Shown: positions 25,215-33,663 of the stretch, piece after piece
Numbering within the stretch: the first letter of the stretch is position 1
How the letters are laid out: each line of letters opens with the position of its first letter
NCBI RefSeq assembly: GCF_004361065.1
Contig: NZ_SELT01000027.1
Coordinates: forward strand, 1 to 37,699
DNA: 37,699 nucleotides
From: Cognatilysobacter terrigena
GTDB lineage: Bacteria; Pseudomonadota; Gammaproteobacteria; Xanthomonadales; Xanthomonadaceae
Reading direction: 5' to 3'
Notes under the pieces: model-generated
The model's input: only the letters and a program-made list of their open reading frames with translations
Databases searched by the model: none
What the model was told of the DNA's origin: nothing
Made by a program: the position numbers and the translations under genes

Positions 25215-26786
25215 TCAGCGTTTCAGGTCTTCGTCGCGGATGCCCTGGCGCTTGAGCTCGAGCACCGTCGGCGTGATCGCCGCAATGCGGGCGTCGATCC
25301 GCGAGCGAGCGTAGTAGTCGAGGTCGCCACGCTTCTTGAGGTTGTTGAGCTGGGCGAGCGCGAGTTCCGGCCGACCGCTCAGATACGCGGCCTCGGCATG
25401 CGCCTCCCCGGCCCGCACGGGGTCGCCGGCGATCTCGCTGGCCCGTGCGAACGTGCGCTGGAACACCGGATCGTCCGACGCGGTGGCCATCAGCGGCCGC
25501 AGGATGGCGACCGCGCGCTTGCCTGCCGCGGGCGTCGCGCGCTCGCCGAGCATCTTGGCGTAGGTGAGCACGATGGCCGGGCTGGTCGGCGCTTTTTTCA
25601 CCAGCGCCTCGAAGCGTGCGTCGGCCGACGCGCCGCTGCCGGTCGCGGCCTCCGCCTCGGCGAGCGCGAGTTCGGGCCAGATGTCACCGGGGCGCTTGTC
25701 CGTCACTCCGGTCAGCAATGGCAGCGCGGATTTCGGCTGGCCCGCCTGCAGGTAGGCGACCGCCAGGCCGTACTGCTCCGGCGCCGTCAGCGCTCGCGAG
25801 CGGCGGATGCCGTCGTATTCGTGGATGGCGTCGGCGGGCGTGGGCGCGGTCATGACGCGCAGCCGCTCGCGTGCGTAGTCGAACAGCCCCGTCGGGCCCG
25901 TGCCAGCGCTGCCGTCGACCCGTAGGCCGCCGGGCAACAACGGGTTGTCGACCGCGAAGCCGCCGCCGTAATTCGGCTGCGCGCGAAGCCGCTCCGCACG
26001 TTCCTTGGCTTCGGTGATGCGCGTGAGCGTCATCGGGTGGCTGCGCAGCCAGTCGTAGGTCTCGCCGTCGGCGGTCGCCTCGTTGGTGCGCATGCGCGTC
26101 TGCAGCTTGGCGAAGAAGTCGGCCATGCCGCGCGGGTCGAAGCGGCTTCGCGCAAGCACCTGCATGCCGACGCGATCGGCCTCGGTTTCACTGGCGCGCG
26201 TGTAGTTGATCGCGCGCTGTTCCGACAGACCCATCGCCGCGACCATCGCCGCCTGCGCCGCGTCGTCGGCCGAATTGCCGTGCGCCTGCTGCGCGACGAC
26301 GATCGCGCCGAGCATCGCCAGCAGCGTCGGCAACTGGTCCTGCTTCTGTTTTTCCACCGCGCGCAGCACGTGCTGCTGCGTGATGTGCGAGATCTCGTGC
26401 GCCAGCACACCGGCGACTTCGTCCTCGCGATCGGCCGCGAGCACCAGGCCCGAGTTGACGCCGACGTACCCGCCGAGCGTCGCGAATGCATTGATCTCGC
26501 GCTCGCGCAGCATGAAGAACGTGTAGCTGCGCTTGGCGTCGTCGCTCGCGCCCGCAAGCCGATGGCCGATCGTGTCGAGCCAGCTGTCGATCAGTGGATC
26601 TTCGAGCACGTAGTCGTAATGACGCAGCTGCGCGAGCGTCATCGCGCCGTACGCGGACTCCTGCGCCGGCGTGATGAGTTCGCCGGCCGACGAGCCGATG
26701 TCCGGCAGGCGGCTTTCCTGTGCGACGACAGGCGCCGTGCCGATGGCGACGACGAGGGCGGCGGTGAGCAGCGAGATACGGCGCAA
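25215..26786 (-). CDS. bepA: BepA-like periplasmic M48 metalloprotease with TPR domain
   Basis: A 523-aa periplasmic zinc protease and chaperone of the BepA/YfgC family, which acts on outer-membrane protein assembly. The signal peptide is MRRISLLTAALVVAIGT, cleaved near VVA(22). The M48 domain has HEISH at 130-134 (zinc ligands His130, His134, catalytic Glu131) and Glu200 in the ETEADRVG motif as likely third ligand. The C-terminal part (about 330-515) is alpha-helical TPR repeats. I chose a TTG start at 26786 because AAGGGGA lies 6 nt upstream and a clean signal peptide follows; an in-frame ATG at 26888 adds a low-complexity extension that would hide it. It precedes phoB. Confidence 0.9.
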   Translation of the reverse strand: MRRISLLTAALVVAIGTAPVVAQESRLPDIGSSAGELITPAQESAYGAMTLAQLRHYDYVLEDPLIDSWLDTIGHRLAGASDDAKRSYTFFMLREREINAFATLGGYVGVNSGLVLAADREDEVAGVLAHEISHITQQHVLRAVEKQKQDQLPTLLAMLGAIVVAQQAHGNSADDAAQAAMVAAMGLSEQRAINYTRASETEADRVGMQVLARSRFDPRGMADFFAKLQTRMRTNEATADGETYDWLRSHPMTLTRITEAKERAERLRAQPNYGGGFAVDNPLLPGGLRVDGSAGTGPTGLFDYARERLRVMTAPTPADAIHEYDGIRRSRALTAPEQYGLAVAYLQAGQPKSALPLLTGVTDKRPGDIWPELALAEAEAATGSGASADARFEALVKKAPTSPAIVLTYAKMLGERATPAAGKRAVAILRPLMATASDDPVFQRTFARASEIAGDPVRAGEAHAEAAYLSGRPELALAQLNNLKKRGDLDYYARSRIDARIAAITPTVLELKRQGIRDEDLKR

Positions 26787-26983
26787 AGCAGATCCCCTTG
26801 GCGCACGACCCGCGGTCGTGCTTCGCGAGCATGCCGCGGGAGCGGCGGGTCGGCGTGAATCGCGTGTTAAGTGACGCTTCGACCGCACGGCTGCCGGTTC
26901 GTTCCATCGCTGTGTTCCAGCGTCGGGGGTGGAAATGCCTCCGGCACGCAGCCATAGTCCCGTCGATTCCCGGGAGAACCGTC

Positions 26984-27250
26984 TTGAGCAGCGCGAACAT
27001 CGTCATCTAGTCCACCGCCGTCTGCCCCTACTGCGTGGCGGCGAAGAACTTCCTGCAGAGCAAGGGCCAGACGTGGACGGAAGTCCGCATCGACACCGAC
27101 CCGGCCGAGCGGCAGAAGATGGTGTCGATGACCGGCCGCACCAGCGTGCCGCAGATCTTCATCAACGACACCCACGTCGGCGGCTACGACGACATGATCG
27201 CGCTGCATCGCAAGGGCGGGCTGGAACCGCTGCTGGAGGGCCGCGCATGA
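26984..27250 (+). pseudogene. grxC: Glutaredoxin 3 (GrxC) gene interrupted by an in-frame amber codon
   Basis: The frame from TTG 26984 to TGA 27250 encodes an 88-residue glutaredoxin (E. coli GrxC has 83 aa), a thiol-disulfide reductase that uses glutathione. GGGAGA lies 7 nt before the TTG. The protein begins MSSANIVI, then meets TAG at 27008-27010, then continues STAVCPYCVAAKNFLQ. CPYC is the redox active site; TSVPQIFIND (cis-Pro) and HVGGYDDM (glutathione binding) are intact. The TAG sits where GrxC proteins usually have Tyr (E. coli EIYTKETCPYC), one base from TAC or TAT. A restart at GTG 27035 would lose CPYC. The rest is undamaged, so the lesion is recent, a sequencing error, or read through. 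It overlaps the next gene by 4 nt. Confidence 0.8.
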
Positions 27251-27636
27251 GCACCTCCGCCGAGAAGGACCGCGTCGCCGAGTTCACCGCCTTCCGCAAG
27301 CGAATGAACGAGCGGATCCTCGCCGAGCCGAACCAGGTCGTCCGCCGCTTCTTCGCGCTCGACACGCAGACCTACCAGGCCGGCGCGCTCGACGTGAAGA
27401 CCAAGGAGTTGCTGGGGCTCGTGGCATCGATGGTCCTGCGTTGCGACGACTGCATCAGCTACCACGTCGCTCAGTGCAAGGAAGCCGGGGTCAACCGGGA
27501 CGAGATGTTCGAGGCGTTCTCGGTCGGCCTGGTGGTGGGCGGTTCGATCGTCATTCCGCACCTGCGCCGCGCCGTCGATTTCCTCGACCGGCTCGAGCAG
27601 GGCGAGGCCGCGCCGGCGGCACACGACCACGGCTGA
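27247..27636 (+). CDS. Carboxymuconolactone decarboxylase family protein (AhpD-like)
   Basis: A 129-aa helical protein of the CMD/AhpD fold. The AhpD-type motif is complete: Cys66-x-x-Cys69-x-x-x-His73 (RCDDCISYHVAQC), which suggests peroxidase or thiol-disulfide activity and not lactone decarboxylation. The Glu-rich helix before it (TKELLGLVASMV) is also typical. The ATG at 27247 overlaps the glutaredoxin stop (ATGA) and has GGAGG 7 nt upstream. This places a thiol-active protein in the same operon as a glutaredoxin, which may supply its electrons; that pairing is inference. The C-terminus is short and His-rich. Confidence 0.88.
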   Translation: MSTSAEKDRVAEFTAFRKRMNERILAEPNQVVRRFFALDTQTYQAGALDVKTKELLGLVASMVLRCDDCISYHVAQCKEAGVNRDEMFEAFSVGLVVGGSIVIPHLRRAVDFLDRLEQGEAAPAAHDHG

Positions 27637-27664
27637 CGGCGGCCGCCAGTGCCGCTTCGCGACG

Positions 27665-27692
27665 AGGGCCCGGGCGTTGAACCCGGGCCTTC
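27665..27692 (+). terminator. Hairpin terminator after the AhpD-like gene
   Basis: GGCCCGGG and CCCGGGCC form a perfect 8-bp stem (extended by A-T and G-T pairs) with a 7-nt loop, 29 nt past the stop. The T run is poor (CTTC). A CATAAT element right after it (27695-27700) may be the -10 of the icd promoter, but I see no -35 at the right distance. Confidence 0.55.
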
Positions 27693-27759
27693 GGCATAAT
27701 GGGCGGCTCAATTCGGCGCCGTACAGCCACGTTCGGCCGCCATTTCCCGGAAATCAGAA

Positions 27760-28767
27760 ATGACGCAAACGATCACGGTCATCCGCGGCGACGGCATCGG
27801 CCCGGAAATCATGGACGCCACCCTCAAGGTTCTCGACTCGATGAACTTGGGCCTGTCCTACGAGTTCGCCGACGCCGGCCTCGTCGCCTTCGAGAAGACC
27901 GGCGAGCTGCTGCCGGCCGCCACGATGGACTCGATCCGCAAGAACCGCATCGCGCTGAAGAGCCCGCTGACGACGCCGGTCGGCGAAGGCTTCTCGTCGA
28001 TCAACGTCGAGCTGCGCAAGCGCTTCGACCTGTACGCGAACGTGCGTCCGGCCAAGTCGTTCCCGAATACGAAGTCGCGTTTCGCCAGCGGCGTCGACCT
28101 GATCACCGTTCGCGAGAACACGGAAGGCGCGTACATCGGTGAAGGCCAATCGGTGTCGGAAGACGGCGAGACCGCCGTGCTCACGCAGAAGGTCACGCGC
28201 CGCGGTTCCGAGCGCATCGTCCGCTACGCCTTCGAGCTCGCCCGCCGCACGGGCCGCAAGAAGGTCACCGTGGTGCACAAGGCCAACATCCTGAAGTCGA
28301 CGTCGGGCCTGTTCCTCAAGACGGCTCGTCTCGTCGCGCAGGAATACACGGACATCGAGTGCAACGAGATGATCGTGGACAACTGCTGCATGCAACTGGT
28401 CATGAAGCCGGAGCAGTTCGACGTCATCGTCACCACGAATCTCTTCGGCGACATCATTTCCGATCTCTGCGCCGGCCTCGTAGGCGGTCTCGGCCTCGCG
28501 CCGGGCGCCAACATCGGCACCGACGCCGCGATCTTCGAAGCCGTGCACGGCACGGCGCCGGACATCGCGGGGCAGGGCAAGGCCAATCCGTGCGCGCTGC
28601 TGCTGGGCGCCGCGCAGATGCTCGACCACCTCGGCAAGGTCGAAGATGCCGAGCGCCTGCGCAAGGCGATCATCGCGACGCTCGAAGCGAAGGATTCGCT
28701 GACGCCGGATCTCGGCGGCACCGGCACCACGACGACATTCGCGGAAGCGATCACGCGCCGGCTGTAA
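27760..28767 (+). CDS. NAD-type isocitrate dehydrogenase
   Basis: A 335-aa member of the isocitrate/isopropylmalate dehydrogenase family that oxidises isocitrate to 2-oxoglutarate in the TCA cycle. The length matches the homo-oligomeric NAD-type enzyme of xanthomonads and mitochondria, not the NADP enzyme of E. coli (416 aa). Key segments are VIRGDGIGPEI at the N-terminus, TVRENTEGAYIGEG with the substrate loop, KANILKSTSGLF with the catalytic Lys, NLFGDIISDLCAGLVGG with the metal-binding Asp residues, and EAVHGTAPDIAGQGKANP near the cofactor. Isopropylmalate or homoisocitrate dehydrogenase is less likely because of the RENTEGAY motif. It stands alone between two terminators. Confidence 0.92.
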   Translation: MTQTITVIRGDGIGPEIMDATLKVLDSMNLGLSYEFADAGLVAFEKTGELLPAATMDSIRKNRIALKSPLTTPVGEGFSSINVELRKRFDLYANVRPAKSFPNTKSRFASGVDLITVRENTEGAYIGEGQSVSEDGETAVLTQKVTRRGSERIVRYAFELARRTGRKKVTVVHKANILKSTSGLFLKTARLVAQEYTDIECNEMIVDNCCMQLVMKPEQFDVIVTTNLFGDIISDLCAGLVGGLGLAPGANIGTDAAIFEAVHGTAPDIAGQGKANPCALLLGAAQMLDHLGKVEDAERLRKAIIATLEAKDSLTPDLGGTGTTTTFAEAITRRL

Positions 28768-28778
28768 CTGAATCGAGC

Positions 28779-28804
28779 GCGGTCGCCACGCGGCGGCCGC
28801 TTTT
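28779..28804 (+). terminator. Terminator after isocitrate dehydrogenase
   Basis: GCGGTCGCC and GGCGGCCGC form a 9-bp stem with one G-T pair around an ACGC loop, followed by TTTT, 11 nt past the stop codon. It lies directly before the TTGACA of the tRNA promoter. Confidence 0.8.
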
Positions 28805-28806
28805 CA

Positions 28807-28835
28807 TTGACAGCGCGGGGGAGGCGGCAGAAAAT
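28807..28835 (+). promoter_or_regulatory. Sigma-70 promoter of the tRNA-Pro gene
   Basis: A consensus -35 TTGACA (28807-28812), a 17-nt spacer and GAAAAT (28830-28835, 4 of 6) lie 42 nt before tRNA-Pro. The spacer is GC-rich, consistent with a stable-RNA promoter. Confidence 0.6.
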
Positions 28836-28877
28836 GCGCAGCCTTTCGCGGCGCTGGCGCGCGACGGAAGTACCGGC

Positions 28878-28954
<77 letters not shown>

Positions 28955-28999
28955 TCCGGCCCAGCCGGGCCTGCAACGACGGAACTGCTCGGGAATTAC

Positions 29000-29076
29000 G
29001 CGCCCGTAGCTCAACCGGATAGAGCACCGGCCTTCTAAGCCGGTGGTTGCAGGTTCGATTCCTGCCGGGCGCGCCA
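29000..29076 (+). tRNA. tRNA-Arg (TCT)
   Basis: A 77-nt tRNA. Acceptor GCGCCCG pairs with CGGGCGC; the anticodon loop CTTCTAA gives TCT, which reads the rare AGA/AGG Arg codons. CCA is encoded. It follows tRNA-Pro by 45 nt, probably on the same transcript. Confidence 0.97.
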
Positions 29077-29183
29077 CGCAGCGATGATGTTTCGAGTGTC
29101 GGCGCGGATGAACGTGCTGCCGCGCGTTACGATAGTGAGATACCGGTGTCCTGCCGTTTTCGGCGGCTCACCACACGTTCTAC

Positions 29184-29261
29184 GGTGGCTGTAGCTCAGT
29201 TGGTTAGAGTACTGGATTGTGATTCCAGATGTCGGGGGTTCGAGTCCCCTCAGCCACCCCA
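29184..29261 (+). tRNA. tRNA-His (GTG)
   Basis: A 78-nt tRNA including the encoded extra G at position -1 (29184), opposite the discriminator C, the hallmark of tRNA-His. Acceptor GTGGCTG pairs with CAGCCAC, the anticodon is GTG, and CCA is encoded. The 107-nt gap before it may hold a separate promoter, but none is convincing. Confidence 0.97.
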
Positions 29262-29275
29262 ATTCGCTGTTGCGG

Positions 29276-29303
29276 TTGCGTGAATCGCGATAGCTGGTAA
29301 GAT
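29276..29303 (+). promoter_or_regulatory. Sigma-70 promoter of tRNA-Lys
   Basis: TTGCGT (29276-29281), a 16-nt spacer and TAAGAT (29298-29303), the latter preceded by an extended -10 TGG. The predicted transcript start is about 3 nt before tRNA-Lys. Confidence 0.6.
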
Positions 29304-29312
29304 TTGCAGCAC

Positions 29313-29388
29313 GGGCCGTTAGCTCAGTTGGTAGAGCAGTTGACTCTTAATCAATAGGTCCAAGGTTCGAATCCTTGACGGCCCACCA
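29313..29388 (+). tRNA. tRNA-Lys (CTT)
   Basis: A 76-nt tRNA. Acceptor GGGCCGT pairs with ACGGCCC; the anticodon loop CTCTTAA gives CTT, reading AAG, the main Lys codon in this GC-rich genome. CCA is encoded. A terminator follows after 5 nt. Confidence 0.97.
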
Positions 29389-29393
29389 AATTG

Positions 29394-29424
29394 AAAAGCA
29401 CCCGGTTCGCCGGGTGCTTTTTTC
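29394..29424 (+). terminator. Strong terminator after tRNA-Lys
   Basis: GCACCCGG, loop TTCG and CCGGGTGC form an 8-bp stem flanked by AAAA and TTTTTT, so the helix can extend further. It is a textbook rho-independent terminator. Because of the A run on the left it may also act on the minus strand. Confidence 0.92.
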
Positions 29425-29430
29425 TTTTTA

Positions 29431-29449
29431 CGGCAGGTGACACCTGCCG
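29431..29449. repeat. 19-bp near-perfect palindrome before tRNA-Leu
   Basis: CGGCAGGTG, one A, then CACCTGCCG: nine-base arms around a single base, ending 5 nt before tRNA-Leu. A one-base loop is too tight for an RNA hairpin of full length, so a protein-binding site on DNA is as likely as an RNA structure. It lies in the leader or promoter region of tRNA-Leu. Confidence 0.6.
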
Positions 29450-29454
29450 TCGTT

Positions 29455-29539
29455 GCGAAAGTGGCGGAATTGGTAGACGCACTGGATTTAGGTTCCAGCG
29501 CCGCAAGGCGTGCGGGTTCGAGTCCCGCCTTTCGCACCA
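29455..29539 (+). tRNA. tRNA-Leu (TAG)
   Basis: An 85-nt class II tRNA with a long variable arm (GCCGCAAGGC region). Acceptor GCGAAAG pairs with CTTTCGC; the anticodon loop TTTAGGT gives TAG. CCA is encoded. It lies behind a strong terminator, so it needs its own promoter; none is evident apart from the palindromic region. Confidence 0.97.
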
Positions 29540-29911
29540 CCCCGCGATCGGGGTCGAGAAGCAGGTGAATTCAGCGCGCGGTGGCGCGGGATGAAATCCG
29601 CTTGCGCATCGGCAATTGCGCACCCAGCCGCAGTCGCTCGAAATGGCTAGTCGCCATTTGAAGCGTCGGCGAACCCCTGGGATCGATGCCGAAGCGCTGG
29701 GCTGTGTCGCCCAGAGCCTCGGAACTCAGGGTCAGCCCGACGGCTATCGACCAAGCGCGCACCTATCCGCGCAAGTCGCGCACCCCAGCTGGCGCCGCCC
29801 GGCCCGATCCGCCAAACTATCCCGTTCTTAACCTTGACGGCCGGCGAGTCCCGCCCGCCGTCCCGAACGTCAGATACGTGCCGCGGCGGAGCTGCGGTCG
29901 CAGGAGTGGAT
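29540..29911 (+). other. 372-nt intergenic region with three small hairpins
   Basis: I see no convincing gene here. CCCCG-CGAT-CGGGG (29540-29553) directly follows tRNA-Leu and may be its terminator or processing stem, without a T run. AAATGGC-TAGTC-GCCATTT (29641-29659) and CTGGGC-TGTGTC-GCCCAG (29697-29714) are perfect stems that could belong to a small RNA. A TTGACG hexamer (29834-29839) lies upstream of tig without a clear -10. Short open frames on both strands have no recognisable content. Confidence 0.4.
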
Positions 29912-31210
29912 ATGCAAGTTTCGGTCGAATCCGTCGGCAACCTCGAGCGCCGCATGACCCTCAGCCTTCCGGCCGACCAGCTGGACTCGGCCGTCGATGC
30001 GCGCCTGCGCGAGATCGCGCGTACGGCGAAGCTCAAGGGCTTCCGTCCGGGCAAGGTGCCGGCGAAGGTGATCGAGCAGCGTTTCGGCGGCCAGGTCCGC
30101 TCCGAGATCCTCGACCGCATGCTCGGCGACAGCTTCCGCAGCGCGGTCAGCGACAACAAGCTGCAGATCGCCGGCCAGCCGCGCATCGAGCCGTCGACCG
30201 GTGATGACGGCCAGATCGCGTTCGTCGCGAATTTCGAAGTGGTTCCGGACTTCGGCGATATCGATGTCACCAAGCTCAACGTCGTCCGCCACACGGCGGC
30301 AGTGACGGACGCCGACATCGACACGATGATCGAGAACCTGCGCATGCAGCGCCGCACGTGGCAGACCGTCGAGCGCGGCTCGCTCGTCGGCGACCTCGTC
30401 GAGTTCCAGACCTGGTCGCAGGCCGGTGACCAGCGCGTGCCGGCGGAAGGCGTCGAGCACGGCGCCGACGTGATCGGCTCGGGCATGATGTTCGAAACCA
30501 TCGAACAGCAGCTCACCGGCATGAAGGCCGGCGAGAGCAAGCAGTTCGACGTCGACTTTCCGGCCGACTGGCGCGTGGCCGAGTTCGCCGGCCGCACCGT
30601 GCAGGTCAACATCACGGTCAGCCGCGTCGCCGAGGCCGTGATGCCGGAGATCGATGCCGACTTCATCAAGAGCTTCGGCGTGAAGAGCGGCGATGCGGAC
30701 CAGTTCCGCGCGGAGATCCGCAGCAACCTCGAGCGCGAGCTCAAGGGCGCGCTGATGAATCGCCTGCGTCGCGAAGTCGGCGACCAGCTGATCGCCGCCT
30801 ATGAGCACGTCGAACTGCCGCCGCGCCTCGTCGAGAACGAGGCGCGCGCTGTCGCCGCGCAGGCGGTCGACAACGCGCGTCGCCAGGGCCAGCCGGCGGA
30901 GCTGAACGACGAGGTCATTGCGCAGGTCCAGGACCCGGCGCGCAAGCGCGTGCTGGTCGGCCTGCTCGTCGGCGAGATCGCGCGTCGCAACGACCTGCGC
31001 CTCGACCCGCGTCGCGTCAACGAGACGATGCGTCTCATCGCCTCGACCTACGAGGAGCCGCAGCAGGTCATCGAGCTCTACCGCAACGACGCGAACCTGA
31101 TGCAGAGCCTGCAGAACCGCGTCATGGAAGAGCAGGTGATCGACTGGATCGCCGAACGCGCCCAGCACACGGAACAGTCGCTGAGTTTTGCGGAGGCGAT
31201 CCGCCAGTAA
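29912..31210 (+). CDS. tig: Trigger factor
   Basis: A 432-aa ribosome-associated chaperone and peptidyl-prolyl isomerase (E. coli trigger factor is also 432 aa). The N-terminal ribosome-binding domain has the signature GFRPGKVP near residue 44. The FKBP-like isomerase domain covers about 155-240 ([25 protein letters not shown]). The helical C-terminal chaperone arms follow ([20 protein letters not shown]). AGGAG lies 6 nt before the ATG at 29912; the longer frame from 29834 has no supporting features. It heads the classical tig-clpP-clpX-lon-hupB series, with clpP 70 nt downstream. Confidence 0.97.
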   Translation: MQVSVESVGNLERRMTLSLPADQLDSAVDARLREIARTAKLKGFRPGKVPAKVIEQRFGGQVRSEILDRMLGDSFRSAVSDNKLQIAGQPRIEPSTGDDGQIAFVANFEVVPDFGDIDVTKLNVVRHTAAVTDADIDTMIENLRMQRRTWQTVERGSLVGDLVEFQTWSQAGDQRVPAEGVEHGADVIGSGMMFETIEQQLTGMKAGESKQFDVDFPADWRVAEFAGRTVQVNITVSRVAEAVMPEIDADFIKSFGVKSGDADQFRAEIRSNLERELKGALMNRLRREVGDQLIAAYEHVELPPRLVENEARAVAAQAVDNARRQGQPAELNDEVIAQVQDPARKRVLVGLLVGEIARRNDLRLDPRRVNETMRLIASTYEEPQQVIELYRNDANLMQSLQNRVMEEQVIDWIAERAQHTEQSLSFAEAIRQ

Positions 31211-31213
31211 GGC

Positions 31214-31242
31214 CTTGTGCGACGGTCCGGCCGGCCCCACGC
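31214..31242 (+). promoter_or_regulatory. Candidate sigma-32 promoter of clpP
   Basis: CTTGTG (31214-31219), a 15-nt spacer and CCCCACGC (31235-31242) partly match the heat-shock consensus CTTGAA...CCCCATNT (CTTG and CCCCA conserved). It lies 38 nt before the clpP ATG. An inverted repeat CGGTCCG/CGGACCG overlaps it. Confidence 0.4.
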
Positions 31243-31280
31243 TAGGTCGGACCGAACACACAGCAGAGATCCACGGACCC

Positions 31281-31907
31281 ATGGACAACCGCCCACACGC
31301 TCTCAATCTCGTGCCGATGGTGGTCGAGCAGACCAGCCGCGGCGAGCGCGCGTACGACATCTATTCGCGCCTGCTCAAGGAGCGGGTGATCTTCCTCGTC
31401 GGTCCGATCGACGACCACATGGCGAACGTGATCGTCGCGCAGATGCTCTTCCTCGAGGCCGAGAACCCCGAGAAGGACATCAACCTGTACATCAACTCGC
31501 CGGGTGGCGTGGTCACCGCGGGCATGGCGATCTACGACACCATGCAGTACATCAAGCCGGACGTGAGCACGATCTGCGTCGGCCAGGCCGCCTCGATGGG
31601 CGCGCTGCTCCTGGCATCGGGCGCGGCGGGCAAGCGCTTCGCGCTCCCGAACTCGCGCGTGATGATCCACCAGCCGCTGGGCGGCTTCCAGGGCCAGGCG
31701 ACGGACATCGACATCCACGCCCGCGAGATCCTGACCCTCCGTCAGCGCCTCAACGAGATCCTGGCCAAGCACACCGGCCAGCCGATCGAGACGATCGCCC
31801 GCGACACCGAGCGCGACAACTTCAAGAGCGCCCAGGCCTCGAAGGAGTATGGTCTGGTCGACCAAGTGCTCGAGCGTCGTCCGGACGAGTCGATCCAGGC
31901 GACTTGA
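31281..31907 (+). CDS. clpP: ATP-dependent Clp protease proteolytic subunit ClpP
   Basis: A 208-aa serine peptidase that forms the tetradecameric chamber fed by ClpX (next gene) or ClpA. The triad is Ser105 ([14 protein letters not shown]), His130 ([10 protein letters not shown]) and Asp179 (TERDNF); the spacing equals that of E. coli. [21 protein letters not shown] forms the oxyanion region. The N-terminal propeptide is short ([20 protein letters not shown] begins the mature core). The ATG at 31281 has only a weak ribosome-binding site. A hairpin follows the stop, and clpX starts 151 nt downstream, so clpX may be transcribed both from here and from its own promoter. Confidence 0.98.
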   Translation: MDNRPHALNLVPMVVEQTSRGERAYDIYSRLLKERVIFLVGPIDDHMANVIVAQMLFLEAENPEKDINLYINSPGGVVTAGMAIYDTMQYIKPDVSTICVGQAASMGALLLASGAAGKRFALPNSRVMIHQPLGGFQGQATDIDIHAREILTLRQRLNEILAKHTGQPIETIARDTERDNFKSAQASKEYGLVDQVLERRPDESIQAT

Positions 31908-31913
31908 GGACCC

Positions 31914-31962
31914 GTCCGCAATACGTGCGGACCGCCTTCACATCCTCCCGAAATACCGGTAT
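31914..31962 (+). other. Hairpin and palindrome in the clpP-clpX gap
   Basis: GTCCGCA-ATACG-TGCGGAC (31914-31932) is a perfect 7-bp stem starting 7 nt after the clpP stop; with no T run it may be an attenuator. A 10-bp palindrome, ATACCGGTAT (31953-31962), follows. The rest of the gap to 32058 has a TATCCT (31995-32000) but no matching -35. Confidence 0.4.
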
Positions 31963-32058
31963 CCCGGGTCCCGCAGGGCCGCGGGATGCCGTGCTATCCT
32001 CGGGCCGCCATTCAGCGGTGTGCTCCCACACTGCGATCCAAGGTAAGCCAGGCAGAAC

Positions 32059-33348
<1,290 letters not shown>

Positions 33349-33371
33349 CGAGCTCGCGGTTGCGATTGGAG

Positions 33372-33403
33372 ACGGGCGGCCACTGGCCGCCCGTTCGCGT
33401 TTT
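33372..33403 (+). terminator. Terminator after clpX
   Basis: ACGGGCGGCC, loop ACT and GGCCGCCCGT form a perfect 10-bp stem followed by TCGCGTTTT, 23 nt past the clpX stop. The T run is delayed, but the stem is strong. Confidence 0.7.
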
Positions 33404-33553
33404 GGGCCATGTGAAGACTGCCGTCCCCGCCTCGCGATGCCGGCGCGTGACGGACTTCTCGGCGCGGCAAAACGACGCCGCCGGCATTCCGCGGCCGCTG
33501 GGCGATGGCGCTCACGAAACAGCCACGTTCCGCGCCTTATGGCGTGGTATGAC

Positions 33554-33581
33554 GCTTGCAACACCCCTGTCGAGCCCCATT
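33554..33581 (+). promoter_or_regulatory. Sigma-32 heat-shock promoter of lon
   Basis: CTTGCA (33554-33559), a 14-nt spacer and CCCCATTA (33574-33581) closely match the sigma-32 consensus CTTGAA-N(13-15)-CCCCATNT. It lies 82 nt before the lon ATG in the 315-nt clpX-lon gap. The rest of that gap (33404-33553) shows nothing I can name. Confidence 0.8.
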
Positions 33582-33663
33582 AAGGGCGTAGACGCGATCC
33601 TCCACGCATCTTTTTCGGCGACGGTCTCATGCTGGCTGGAGCCATGACCCCGGGAGCACCTCA

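Noticed and set aside
27008-27010. Genome-wide reassignment of TAG as a sense codon
   Set aside because: TAG ends the exported-protein gene at 6828-6830, and no suppressor tRNA is seen in the window. A single TAG is better explained by mutation, error or local read-through.
27035-27250. A shorter glutaredoxin-like gene starting at GTG 27035
   Set aside because: It would begin after CPYC and lack the first beta strand, so it could not be a working glutaredoxin. The upstream frame clearly continues the family pattern.
29540-29911. Prophage or integrase remnant at tRNA-Leu
   Set aside because: No direct repeat of the tRNA 3' end and no integrase-like protein could be found in this gap.
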